From Candidatus Magasanikiibacteriota bacterium (GTDB lineage: Bacteria; Patescibacteriota; Patescibacteriia; Magasanikbacterales; 2-02-FULL-50-9b): 42,163 bases of DNA. The DNA lies in assembly GCA_023246755.1 (NCBI GenBank), contig JAHFHU010000007.1, forward strand, positions 1 to 42,163. Reading direction: 5' to 3'. Shown piece after piece: positions 8,184-18,002 of this stretch (position 1 is its first letter; the number at the start of each line of letters is the position of its first letter). A program made the position numbers and the translations under genes. Under the pieces are notes generated by a model that did no database searches, was not told where the DNA came from, and was given only the letters and a program-made list of their open reading frames with translations.

Positions 8184-11100
8184 ATGCATAAGTTCGTTCA
8201 ACAATTCAGTCGCCAGATTGTCGCGGGCACGCTGATTTTTTCGTTGATCGTTCCAAATATCGCCAGTGCACAGTTGGCCGTGACCGCGCCGATCCTCGAA
8301 GGACAAACAATTCTCGATTATATTCAGCGCGCGCTCAAAGTTGTTTTTCGTAATGTTGTCGTGGTCGGCGCCGTGCAGGTGAGTCAGAAAGTTGCCAAAG
8401 AAGCAGCAGAAGGCGTTGCGAATTGGGTATGGGAAGGCGGAAGTGGGAAAAGCCCGCTTGCGTTTCTCGCAAACACGGGCGATTACGTCAAAGCGCAATC
8501 AGAAAAAGCACTCGGCGACACGCTCGACCAGATGTCAGAAGATTTTAAAAATGCGGACCTTCTTTGTATCGCAGATCCCGCGGCAGCGCTCGGTGTGCTC
8601 GGTGGTTTGTATGGAGCGCTTAATAAAGTTGCGAACACCCCGCCGTTTAAAAATGGAAGTTCCGCATACAAAAATGGTCAGAACGGTGAATTTTTGGCAA
8701 CGGGCTCGCTCGGAAAATGTGATGCGGGTTCTGTTATCGTTAATTACAAAAATTTAACCAACGATTTGTCGCCGGATCAATTGCTCAAGCGATTTAGTAC
8801 AGCGGCAACGAGCGGTGGCTCCGAAATTGATCAAATTGTTGCGTCGCAAATGCAGGCGATGTCAGCGCTCGTGCGTGAACAAAAAGCCGCGGAGCTCGAA
8901 CGACTCGCATCAAAATCATATAAAAATCAGACCGCGCCGATTTCGGGCGCTGTCACACAACCGAGCGAAGCAGTTGCTGAAGACGCAAAACTGAACACCG
9001 CGAAATTTCAAGCCGAACAAGAGCAGCGCCAGCTTTCTGGAATTTTAGCGTCCGGTGCCGAGGCAATTCCGGCGATTTTTGCAACGACGTTTGCAAATGC
9101 GTTGTCGAAAAAACTGATTGATAAGTTGAAGCGCGGGCAAGGAACGTTGCCATCAAACAAAACGGGTAATGGAAGCGGCGTTAACCTCGCAAATGTGTTT
9201 GGCGCGGGTAAAACCAATGGCAATTCAGCGGCGACATCATTATACTCAGACGTGAAAACCGTAACAATTTCCGAGGGTGGGCTTGATTTGCTCACCAGTT
9301 TTGTTGCATGCCCCGACAAATTTGCGGCGCCGGACAATTGTGTGATGGATGAGGCGTTTGCGTCTGCGGTTCGGGCGGCTGACTCGGGCAAAGGAATGAC
9401 GGTCAAAGAGGCGATTGAACAGGGGAAATTGGATCCAAAAAAAGAAATGGTTCCGCCGTCGCAAACTGCAAAAAATGAAGACCGTCTTTGCGCAAAAACC
9501 GCATATTGCACCAGCAATTTGAGTAAATTGCGCAAAGCGCGCGTGATTCCCATTGGATGGGAAATTGCAGCGGCGAGCGCAGACGGAACGGGAAAAACAA
9601 CGCTCGGCGACGTGGTCAAGGGGTTTAATGATTGTAAGTACAATGAAAAGACAGGAGTTGCCGAACGCGACGCGACGCATCCCTTTTGCCACTTGATCGA
9701 TCCAAATTGGGTTTTGAAAATGCCACAACATATTTGTAAGGCAAAAGTTTTCGGCCCACAATTACAAAGCGAGCTCGGGCCAAATCGTCAAGAAGTTTGT
9801 TCGGATCAGGTGTCTTGTTTGCAAGAAGACGCGAATGGACAATGCACCGGCGCGTTCGGGTATTGCTTGCGTGAGAAAAATACGTTTCGTTTTGACGCAG
9901 AGGAATGCCCCGCGCAATTTGCCGGTTGCCGAAATTATCAAAACACAACGTACGGCGCGATCAGTTTAGTTGACGCGACGATTGATGCAGGAACGTGCAC
10001 CGACAAAAACACCGGCTGTCGAGGATATTTCGTCGATTTTCTTCCGACCGGAGTTTTTGACACAAGTGCAAACGCGCAAAAAGTTTATCTTAACGCAAAA
10101 GCCGCAAGTTGTTCGGCGCAAAACATCGGATGTACGCAAGTGCAAGATCTTGCGGGTCAATCGAAATTTTTACGTTTGCCGCCTGCGGGGCTTGGGTGTA
10201 AAGGTCTTGATTCCGACCCGACTGCGTGTAATCAATATGCGAAAGCGTGTGGCGTTGAAGAAGTTGGCTGCGATTTATATCAACCGATCGGCAGCAGCGA
10301 TGACGCGGTTCCGGGCGTTGCGACCATGGCAACACGCGATGTAAACGGTGCGGTTGTTGCGTGGAATGACGAGTGTGCGAAAGAATGCGTTGGGTATACC
10401 TCGTTTTATCAGGCCCCGACCCAAACCGAACCGATCGCAGCCGCGGCAGCAGCGTTTATTCCGGCATCTGCAAAATCGTGTACGCAAGAAGTTGTTGGAT
10501 GTGAGGCATATCAAAATATTGATTCTGCGGCAAAGGGCGGCGGCACGGTTGGTTATTTTGCGAACGTACAAAAATGTAGCGACCCCGCGGTTGAAAAAAA
10601 CCACGCGGTGTTTTATTCGTGGGAAGGGTCGGATCAGTCCGGCTATCAATTACATCAACACGATTTGGTTACGACGGCAAATGACGGCGCGCCAAAATAT
10701 GATATCGCAAATCCGGCATTGCTCGCGGTTGCGATCGCCGAATGTACGCCGGAAAAATACAAAGCACGCATCGTCAACGGCAAACCGGATCCGTTTTTTA
10801 ACGTTGACTGTCGCGAGCTGTTTGATCAAAGTGGTAAGCCGTTTTATCGTTTGATTTCGAAAACAATTGTTTCGACGCCGGCGTGTGTCGCGTTTCGAAA
10901 AGATTCGTCTGACGCCGCGAATTGCGCGGGCAGCAATGGGAAATTCGATGCAACAAATGGTTCGTGTGAGTATGGATTTTTGCCATCGGGCTCAACGCAA
11001 TGTAAACCGCAAGAAGTTGGTTGTCGCGCGTACAACGGATCCGCGGCGTTAAGTCCAAAAATTATTTTGAACGAATCGTTTGATGCGCTTGGGACGTGGG

Positions 11101-14100
11101 CGGGCGGACAAATTTCAAAAGAAGGTATCACGGTCGGCGACACGGTTTTGAAATTAACGGACGCGACCGCCGATCATCAGATCAGCCTCGTGCAAAATAA
11201 AACGTACAACGTTGTGTTTTGGGCAAAAGGGCAGGGGACGTTTAATTTGAAATTCGCGAGCGCGACATACGTGCCGTCAGAACTCATGCTCAACAAAGAT
11301 CCGCTCGTCGCGGGTCCGGAATGGCGTCGATATGAAGTTTCGTCGCCGCCAACGCCGTGGGCCGACACCGCGGCAAAATTAGTGTTCCAAAAAGTGGCAA
11401 GCGCGGGGCTGTATATCGAAAATATCAAAGTTAAGGAGCAAGTTGCGGTCGTGACGGTTCTGCGCAATTCATGGACGACGCCGTTATCGTGTGATCCGGT
11501 TTTGGGAGATGGAATCGCGGGGCCGGCGCTCAATTGTCAGGCGTATAAACCAAAAAATAACAGCGCACTTCCCGCCGCATACCTTACCGGCTTTACCAGC
11601 TTGTGTCGCGCGCCAGCAGCCGGATGTCAGAAATTTGTAAACACGCAAAACACGCCGGAAATTACGGAAAAAGAATTTAAATTTGGCACGGCGACGCGAA
11701 CAGTTCCGGGTGACGAGTTTACGTATGTCATCGCAAATGCAGGCGCATCGTGTCCGGCGGATGCGCAAGGGTGCAGCGCGCTCGGTCTTGTCGTGTCGGC
11801 AGGCAAAACCGAGACAGTGACGAAAATTAATAATCCGGGCAATTATCAAGCGACGGCATGCGAAGTGAAAGATGAGTGGTGCTCGACGTTTCCGGGTTCC
11901 GGCGGCACACAGCGCTATTTCAAATATCCGGATGCGTCAAAACAGTGCGAATATCGCGAAAATGTTGAGGTCAAAGGCGCGCCGCGCTCGGGCTGGTTCA
12001 AGTCGGGCAGCGACGAGCCGTGCTACGACAGTTTTGTTGCGGGCGGAAATTTTTACGGCATCTACAAAAACAAGGACAAAAATTTTACGGGCATGGCCGG
12101 CATGTGCGAGCCAGAATTTGGCCAATGCACCGAATTTATCGACCATGCAGACGTTTCGTTCGATCATCCGGCCGGCCGTTCGTACTTTTTCATGGACGAC
12201 ACACACGTCGATGCGTCTTCGTGTAACGGAAAAGTTAGTTTGAAGGAAGGGTGTGTTGCGCTCGATAACACGACACTCGGAAATAAAACAATCGCGACGC
12301 TCGCGACGTATTGCAAATCGGATGCGACGACGAATAGTTTATGTGCAGCGATTTTATCGGCGCAATATGCGAATGTTTCTGCGGGCGACCAGCAAAAAGA
12401 TGGTGCGCTTGTTACACCGGCCGTTGGCCCAACAAGTTTAACGCAAAATCCAGACACAATAAAAATGTGTAGTCGGGCGAACACAAACGGATTATTTGTT
12501 GCAACGGATTGTGACGCGCAATTGACGAAACTCAAGGATGCTTTGGGTGCTGATCCAGCAGCGCAAGCGGCTGCCGCTTCGTTGAAATGTGATGTGCAAA
12601 TAAATCAACAGCTGGTTGCGGCATTTGTGGCGTTGGCACACGCAGGTTGCGGAATTTTGCCCGACGCGAACACGATCGTAAAAGTTCGTCGCGATCGAAC
12701 ATGTGGCGAGTGGCTTGCCTGTCAGGGTGCGGTTTCGGTTTACGACAAAGCGACGCAGAAGTTTAAACAGGTTTGTACGGATTTGGGCGTGTGCAACAAG
12801 CTGTCGAGCGATTCGGGCGCGGTCGGGCAGTGCGCGAATTGGGTGACGCCGCAACAATTATCGAGCGAAGAAAATCTCCAGCGCTCGCTTCCGCTCACAA
12901 CCGCGCGCTACGTTTCCCGCAACGTCGGCTGGTACGGACGCGAATTCAGCGGCTATTCATTGTGGCACAAATTTCAACCAGACACGATCGGGCGATTCAG
13001 CGAAACGCCAAATGGAGAGCTGAAGATTGGGGTTGGGTTTGCAAATAAAAATGAATGTGTAAAAAATGGTCAAAACGTGATCGGTGACAAATGTACGGCT
13101 GCTGTATTTTTACCAGACGCTGTTCAAAAGTCAATCACAGCAGAATTCGACGATGTCAGCTTCGAAGGAAAATGTTTTGAGCAAAAATGTTGGTATCCGA
13201 TTGAGGGATTTGTACCAAAGAAAAATGCCAACGCGTTTGCGTACACGGAATCGTCGTGTCGCGGTTATCCGGAGCAGGATGCGCCATTTCCACAGAGCGT
13301 TGTGCAAGACGCAAACATGTTTGGTGTGGTCACGGACAAAGTGAGCGGGTTTGACAACGCGAATGTGTGCGAGCGATTTCGTCTTGAAAAGCCGACGCGT
13401 TCGGCGGAGTCATGGAGCAGCTTTGAAGTTTACAAGGGCATCAAAGGGGGCGACGCACCATCCGTCTTCGTGATCAAGAATAGTTCGTGTGATTGCTCGT
13501 ATAAAAAAGTTGAGTATGGTTCGATGAACGAAAAACACTACTTTGGATTGGGCGAGTATGCGGGCACAAACCCGGTTGGAAAATCAGTTCTGGCGTTATT
13601 TAACGTCAAAGGTGGTGGATTTCGTTGGTACGATGCAACTGTTACTGGTTTTCATGACGGTGTCTACGATGTTAAATATGGTTCTGATAATGACAATAAA
13701 ATAGACAATGGCGTCTCACCGCAGTATGTAGTCTTCAAGGATCAAACAGACGCCGCGCCACTTCAAATTGGAGACAAGGTGATTGCTGATTTTGAAGCAT
13801 ACAATGCAAATGCAGGTGATAAAAAGTGGTACTACGAAGGAGCGGTGACGGGAACGGGTGACAGCTATTCGGTCATGTTTGATGCGGCATTTCCGTTTCA
13901 GGTTAATGGCGCGCCCGCAGGGATACCGAAGAAACATTTTTTAAAGTTTCAAAAAGATCAATTATTCGCAAAAAAGACGCTCACGAGCGCAGTGACGGCG
14001 GGCGTTCCAAAGGGTTTATGTGGTGGCGGTTGGTTTGTGATCGGCTCTAAACTTCCATTCAACGGAGAAGCAGTTGTTGAATCAAAGAAAGGGTTGAGTT

Positions 14101-16901
14101 GCTCGACTGATTTTGATTGTATCGATGAACGTGTAGTGAAACTTAAAAATCCAATATCAATCAGTCAAGACGGAATTGATGGAAAAAAAGATATCGAAGG
14201 ATACTCATATCAATATTCAAGCGACGACGGCAAATGTGAGTTTAAGAAAAAAGAAACCACCGTTTATGGTTGGAAAGGATATTGTCTTGAAAAAGATTTT
14301 AGCGCCCACCTCAACAACACGCTCGACGACTATCCTTGTTTGACATGGCTCCCCATCGACGTTGCAGGACTTGATGTGTACAACCAATTTTTTAGCGCGG
14401 GTTACTCGGTTGATCCGAGTGGTGCGGGGCAATTCTATTGCGTGCAAGCGCAAGGACGAGCGCATGACGACAATGTGATTGGCAAAATGTCGTATGCGTA
14501 CTATGCGAACGAACCTGACGGCACAGGGCTAAATTATTTAAATGTATCTGCAAGTGACTATGCAAACAGCAAAATCACAAAATCTCAAGCGGCTGGATGG
14601 GCGTACGCGGGCGGTGCAACAGCCGGAACGAATGGGGTTGGAGACAACGATCAACTAACAAATGATTGGGCGGGATTTAAAGATTATAAACAGGCTGGCT
14701 TGGGAGATTTTAATTCTAAAGAAATCGACTATATTGATGTTATTGCAAAAGAAGGAAATAAATTTTTTCCCAAGGACTACGCGATGAAAATAACTAACGA
14801 CGGTAAGGTTCGTGTCTACTACAATGCAGGATTAACATCGGCAGATGGTGTGGGCTCCGAAGGAATCAAATGTCCGGCGCGTGCCCCGATGGCAGGGAGC
14901 AAGATGGGCTTGTATAATTTCTTGGATCCAAATGTGTTGAATCAGAAGTTTGTGCTTTCAACGTTAAGTCAACAAGTTCGTTGTGGCTCAAACGCTGGTG
15001 GCTCGGAGACGTGCGATCACTATTCGGGATCAGGCAGTGTTGATCCCTACTTCGTGTGTTCTGCTGGAGAAACATCGGTTAAATCTGAAATACAGCCTTT
15101 TAACACTGATGATCAGGCAATTGCAATTACCGGTGTCGCTCGAACAGGTTCAATAAATGGAACGGAATATTCTGAACAGCTTGCGAATGGTTCACTTTCT
15201 CAAATTTGGTTTGTACGTGTTGACAACCAGGCGCACTATCCAGCAAGTGGCAACTCAGGAGGTAAAGATACGACATACTACGGAGAGTTTGGGGACGAAT
15301 TTAAACTACACGATATTGTTCGTGGTTATAACAAGGTTGGTCCAGCGAAATCACATACGGACAGTATCGGATATAATGCCTGTCCTAGTTTGGAAGATTA
15401 TGTAGATGCGGGCGATAACGATTATCGAATTTTTGAGTCAAACACACAAAAAGCGTATCAAGTTGGTTACGAGTTGCGGTTTGTATTTGGAGATAATGGA
15501 AAGTTTTTAGGAATTGATGCAGCCCATTGTACAAACGCAGGGAAACATACGATCGAAGCGGATTGGATTGTCAAAGTCCACATGCGCAACGCGTGTTTGA
15601 AAGTCGCACAAACGACGCAGGGCTTACAAAACGCTGCGGCAACGAATCGGTTATGGAGTACATATCCGGCCGGATTTAAAAAAGCGACCGATGATCTGAC
15701 AATCACGGACAAAGGTGCGCTTAAAGTTGGTGCGTCCGGCGTCGTTGCTCCAGGCCAGCGGTTCGGTTCGCTCGCGCTAAATGAAACAGGACTTGACCAG
15801 CATGCCCTTGTGTATTCCTACCTTGAGATGACGGATGGAACAAGTGATGGATTTAAGACGGCGTTCAGCACGGGCGCGCAGGCATACAGCTGCGAAAACG
15901 GTTCGTGTTTGGGCAAGGCAGACGGCAAGGCTTTCAAGCCGAGTTTATTCGACGGTGTTACGGCGCTGCAAAACTTGTTTGGACGAATTTACAATGTATA
16001 CAAAACTAACGTTGGATATCTTGCGAAGTATGCGGTGGGTACAGAGTCTGACTTGGGACCGGGAAATAAACTTGATGTGACGGCGAAGGGTGCTCAGCAG
16101 TGGCCCGTCGTATTCGCGTTCGACCCGACGACCTGCACGGGCGCGCGCGGCGGCTCATGCACGCTCGCGCGCAAGTACGGGATGACGATCAATGGCGCGT
16201 TTGCGGACGGTGCGGTTGTGTTTGGTAAGGGATCGGTCGCGGCGACGATGCAGTTTTATGGGTATGCGGACCAGAATCAGATGCCGCTCAAACGCGTTAA
16301 AGTTGAATGGGGTGATGGCTCAAATGTCAAAAAAGAAGGTACGTATCGTAACCATAAACCCGTGTGTTCAGATCAGAAGGCGCCGGTTGCCGTTTGTAAA
16401 TTTGGAGATGCGGTCGACTACAACCATGTGTGCGTGTCCAACAAAGATTGTGTCGATGCAAAAGGTGTTGTTGCGGGAACGTGCGAGACGGATCCGGGTG
16501 GTTTGAAATGGTCGTTCGGTTCGTGGGGCGGGAATGGAAGCACGGACGAAGGCGCGTGTGAGCCAAACTTCTTCCAGTTCACGCACGCATACGTGTTCAC
16601 CCCAAACTGTGCGTTGAACGTAGGCGATTCGGGTAAAGCCGTTGTCGCTGATGCTGCATCAATCACGCAATACAAACTCGAAGGCAAGGTTGGTATCGGC
16701 GAGCGATTCTGTGTGTTCAAGCCGCGGGTGCAGTTGCTCGATAATTGGGGGGCGTGTAATGGTGTCGTGAGCAAGACGGATAGCGCGGCGACAGGGTATG
16801 GTGGTGTTTCAAAGAATTATGATTTTTGTGATTTGACTAGTGATCCATTTGATCACACCTTGTTCACCCCATACCAAGGCTACATCATCGTTAAGGAATA
16901 A
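8184..16901 (+). CDS. Giant (2905 aa) secreted Cys-rich protein, multi-domain
   Basis: Signal peptide MHKFVQQFSRQIVAGTLIFSLIVPNIASAQ; recurrent C-x5-GC-xx-[YF] modules; jelly-roll/CBM-like segment; PKD-like WGDG...HAY segment near the C-terminus. Confidence 0.85.
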   Translation: MHKFVQQFSRQIVAGTLIFSLIVPNIASAQLAVTAPILEGQTILDYIQRALKVVFRNVVVVGAVQVSQKVAKEAAEGVANWVWEGGSGKSPLAFLANTGDYVKAQSEKALGDTLDQMSEDFKNADLLCIADPAAALGVLGGLYGALNKVANTPPFKNGSSAYKNGQNGEFLATGSLGKCDAGSVIVNYKNLTNDLSPDQLLKRFSTAATSGGSEIDQIVASQMQAMSALVREQKAAELERLASKSYKNQTAPISGAVTQPSEAVAEDAKLNTAKFQAEQEQRQLSGILASGAEAIPAIFATTFANALSKKLIDKLKRGQGTLPSNKTGNGSGVNLANVFGAGKTNGNSAATSLYSDVKTVTISEGGLDLLTSFVACPDKFAAPDNCVMDEAFASAVRAADSGKGMTVKEAIEQGKLDPKKEMVPPSQTAKNEDRLCAKTAYCTSNLSKLRKARVIPIGWEIAAASADGTGKTTLGDVVKGFNDCKYNEKTGVAERDATHPFCHLIDPNWVLKMPQHICKAKVFGPQLQSELGPNRQEVCSDQVSCLQEDANGQCTGAFGYCLREKNTFRFDAEECPAQFAGCRNYQNTTYGAISLVDATIDAGTCTDKNTGCRGYFVDFLPTGVFDTSANAQKVYLNAKAASCSAQNIGCTQVQDLAGQSKFLRLPPAGLGCKGLDSDPTACNQYAKACGVEEVGCDLYQPIGSSDDAVPGVATMATRDVNGAVVAWNDECAKECVGYTSFYQAPTQTEPIAAAAAAFIPASAKSCTQEVVGCEAYQNIDSAAKGGGTVGYFANVQKCSDPAVEKNHAVFYSWEGSDQSGYQLHQHDLVTTANDGAPKYDIANPALLAVAIAECTPEKYKARIVNGKPDPFFNVDCRELFDQSGKPFYRLISKTIVSTPACVAFRKDSSDAANCAGSNGKFDATNGSCEYGFLPSGSTQCKPQEVGCRAYNGSAALSPKIILNESFDALGTWAGGQISKEGITVGDTVLKLTDATADHQISLVQNKTYNVVFWAKGQGTFNLKFASATYVPSELMLNKDPLVAGPEWRRYEVSSPPTPWADTAAKLVFQKVASAGLYIENIKVKEQVAVVTVLRNSWTTPLSCDPVLGDGIAGPALNCQAYKPKNNSALPAAYLTGFTSLCRAPAAGCQKFVNTQNTPEITEKEFKFGTATRTVPGDEFTYVIANAGASCPADAQGCSALGLVVSAGKTETVTKINNPGNYQATACEVKDEWCSTFPGSGGTQRYFKYPDASKQCEYRENVEVKGAPRSGWFKSGSDEPCYDSFVAGGNFYGIYKNKDKNFTGMAGMCEPEFGQCTEFIDHADVSFDHPAGRSYFFMDDTHVDASSCNGKVSLKEGCVALDNTTLGNKTIATLATYCKSDATTNSLCAAILSAQYANVSAGDQQKDGALVTPAVGPTSLTQNPDTIKMCSRANTNGLFVATDCDAQLTKLKDALGADPAAQAAAASLKCDVQINQQLVAAFVALAHAGCGILPDANTIVKVRRDRTCGEWLACQGAVSVYDKATQKFKQVCTDLGVCNKLSSDSGAVGQCANWVTPQQLSSEENLQRSLPLTTARYVSRNVGWYGREFSGYSLWHKFQPDTIGRFSETPNGELKIGVGFANKNECVKNGQNVIGDKCTAAVFLPDAVQKSITAEFDDVSFEGKCFEQKCWYPIEGFVPKKNANAFAYTESSCRGYPEQDAPFPQSVVQDANMFGVVTDKVSGFDNANVCERFRLEKPTRSAESWSSFEVYKGIKGGDAPSVFVIKNSSCDCSYKKVEYGSMNEKHYFGLGEYAGTNPVGKSVLALFNVKGGGFRWYDATVTGFHDGVYDVKYGSDNDNKIDNGVSPQYVVFKDQTDAAPLQIGDKVIADFEAYNANAGDKKWYYEGAVTGTGDSYSVMFDAAFPFQVNGAPAGIPKKHFLKFQKDQLFAKKTLTSAVTAGVPKGLCGGGWFVIGSKLPFNGEAVVESKKGLSCSTDFDCIDERVVKLKNPISISQDGIDGKKDIEGYSYQYSSDDGKCEFKKKETTVYGWKGYCLEKDFSAHLNNTLDDYPCLTWLPIDVAGLDVYNQFFSAGYSVDPSGAGQFYCVQAQGRAHDDNVIGKMSYAYYANEPDGTGLNYLNVSASDYANSKITKSQAAGWAYAGGATAGTNGVGDNDQLTNDWAGFKDYKQAGLGDFNSKEIDYIDVIAKEGNKFFPKDYAMKITNDGKVRVYYNAGLTSADGVGSEGIKCPARAPMAGSKMGLYNFLDPNVLNQKFVLSTLSQQVRCGSNAGGSETCDHYSGSGSVDPYFVCSAGETSVKSEIQPFNTDDQAIAITGVARTGSINGTEYSEQLANGSLSQIWFVRVDNQAHYPASGNSGGKDTTYYGEFGDEFKLHDIVRGYNKVGPAKSHTDSIGYNACPSLEDYVDAGDNDYRIFESNTQKAYQVGYELRFVFGDNGKFLGIDAAHCTNAGKHTIEADWIVKVHMRNACLKVAQTTQGLQNAAATNRLWSTYPAGFKKATDDLTITDKGALKVGASGVVAPGQRFGSLALNETGLDQHALVYSYLEMTDGTSDGFKTAFSTGAQAYSCENGSCLGKADGKAFKPSLFDGVTALQNLFGRIYNVYKTNVGYLAKYAVGTESDLGPGNKLDVTAKGAQQWPVVFAFDPTTCTGARGGSCTLARKYGMTINGAFADGAVVFGKGSVAATMQFYGYADQNQMPLKRVKVEWGDGSNVKKEGTYRNHKPVCSDQKAPVAVCKFGDAVDYNHVCVSNKDCVDAKGVVAGTCETDPGGLKWSFGSWGGNGSTDEGACEPNFFQFTHAYVFTPNCALNVGDSGKAVVADAASITQYKLEGKVGIGERFCVFKPRVQLLDNWGACNGVVSKTDSAATGYGGVSKNYDFCDLTSDPFDHTLFTPYQGYIIVKE

Positions 16902-16992
16902 AAAAACCGGACAGTGTTAATGTCGCGGCCTCTTGCAGGTTGGTTTCCCATGATTCTTCAACTACCTGTGTGAGTGAAGTGGGTGCGTTTGA

Positions 16993-17733
16993 CTACAAAT
17001 CAAGCTTGTACTTATCTCCCTTGCCGCCTGATCCCTTGTACATGAGTACAACGGTGACCTCTTTAGTTTTGACAGTGTAGGTCACCTTGAATTGGAACAT
17101 CTCGGCGTCAATGACGTCTTCGAATTGACAGACGCCGTTTGCGCACTCTTTGAATGCGACTTCAGCGGCACTATCCGGTTTTGAAGAATCCGGAAACTTT
17201 ATCACCAAGTACATTTTAACCTTGAACGGGACGGTTTGTTCGCCCCAGAACTTCGGCTTGTACCATGGTCCGTATGGCAGCGCAACGGGGAAACAATAAT
17301 CCGAGTCGTGGATCGTGTCGCATCCGCCCTCGCCCTTACTGTCGAGAGGCGCGGCCGGCATCATGTTCGCTTTCGGATGGCCGTAGCCACCCGGATCGAA
17401 CTTCGCGGCCAGGAAATCCTTGGCCATCTGAACCTCATCACCTTTTTTCAGGCACGCGGGGCCGTCGGTCAACGTGACCAACTCCTCGTCGCTCGCGCAC
17501 GTCGGAGCGGCGTCAACTTTTGCCGTCTCCGCGCTCGAGCTATCGGCAGCGTCACCCTGCGCCTCGGCCGATTGGTCCGCCGAGCCTGTGTCGGCGCCAT
17601 CTTTCCCCGACAGCGATCCGGAATCGTCCGCGCCGGACTGGGCGTCAACTGCGCTGGAACTGTTGGTGTTACCAGCGTCCGCCGCGCAGCCGCCGAGAAT
17701 CGCCAACGTGGCGATCAAAAACAACTTTTCCAT
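16993..17733 (-). CDS. Putative lipoprotein with Ser/Asp/Ala-rich linker
   Basis: MEKLFLIATLAILGGCAAD lipobox; preceded by GAGGAGG Shine-Dalgarno, 6 nt from the ATG at 17733. Confidence 0.75.
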   Translation of the reverse strand: MEKLFLIATLAILGGCAADAGNTNSSSAVDAQSGADDSGSLSGKDGADTGSADQSAEAQGDAADSSSAETAKVDAAPTCASDEELVTLTDGPACLKKGDEVQMAKDFLAAKFDPGGYGHPKANMMPAAPLDSKGEGGCDTIHDSDYCFPVALPYGPWYKPKFWGEQTVPFKVKMYLVIKFPDSSKPDSAAEVAFKECANGVCQFEDVIDAEMFQFKVTYTVKTKEVTVVLMYKGSGGKGDKYKLDL

Positions 17734-17817
17734 TTCGATCCTCCTCGCGGAAACCCGCGATTTATCTGGTTGTAATGGCATTTTTCGGCTCACTCGAGAC
17801 GATGCGCCACTAAAACA

Positions 17818-17846
17818 ACCATAGCAGAAAAATCACGACTTGTCAA
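17818..17846 (-). promoter_or_regulatory. Sigma70-like promoter for the lipoprotein (TTGACA-N17-TATGGT)
   Basis: Reverse strand: TTGACA (17841-17846), 17-nt spacer, TATGGT (17818-17823). Confidence 0.55.
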
Positions 17847-17939
17847 CCCCCTGTACAGCGACCGGCCTTGTGGGTAAGAGAGAAAAACACGTTAATGACC
17901 CGTGAGATTGCGATAGTTTATGCACCGGTTATTAACAGG

Positions 17940-17968
17940 TTGACAGATTCTATTCATGCGTGTTACTA
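17940..17968 (+). promoter_or_regulatory. Sigma70-like promoter (TTGACA-N17-TTACTA)
   Basis: Upstream of CDS 18003, which also has an AAGGA SD-like sequence. Confidence 0.35.
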
Positions 17969-18002
17969 ATTAAAGTATAAATTATTTAATTCAAGGAAAT
18001 CT

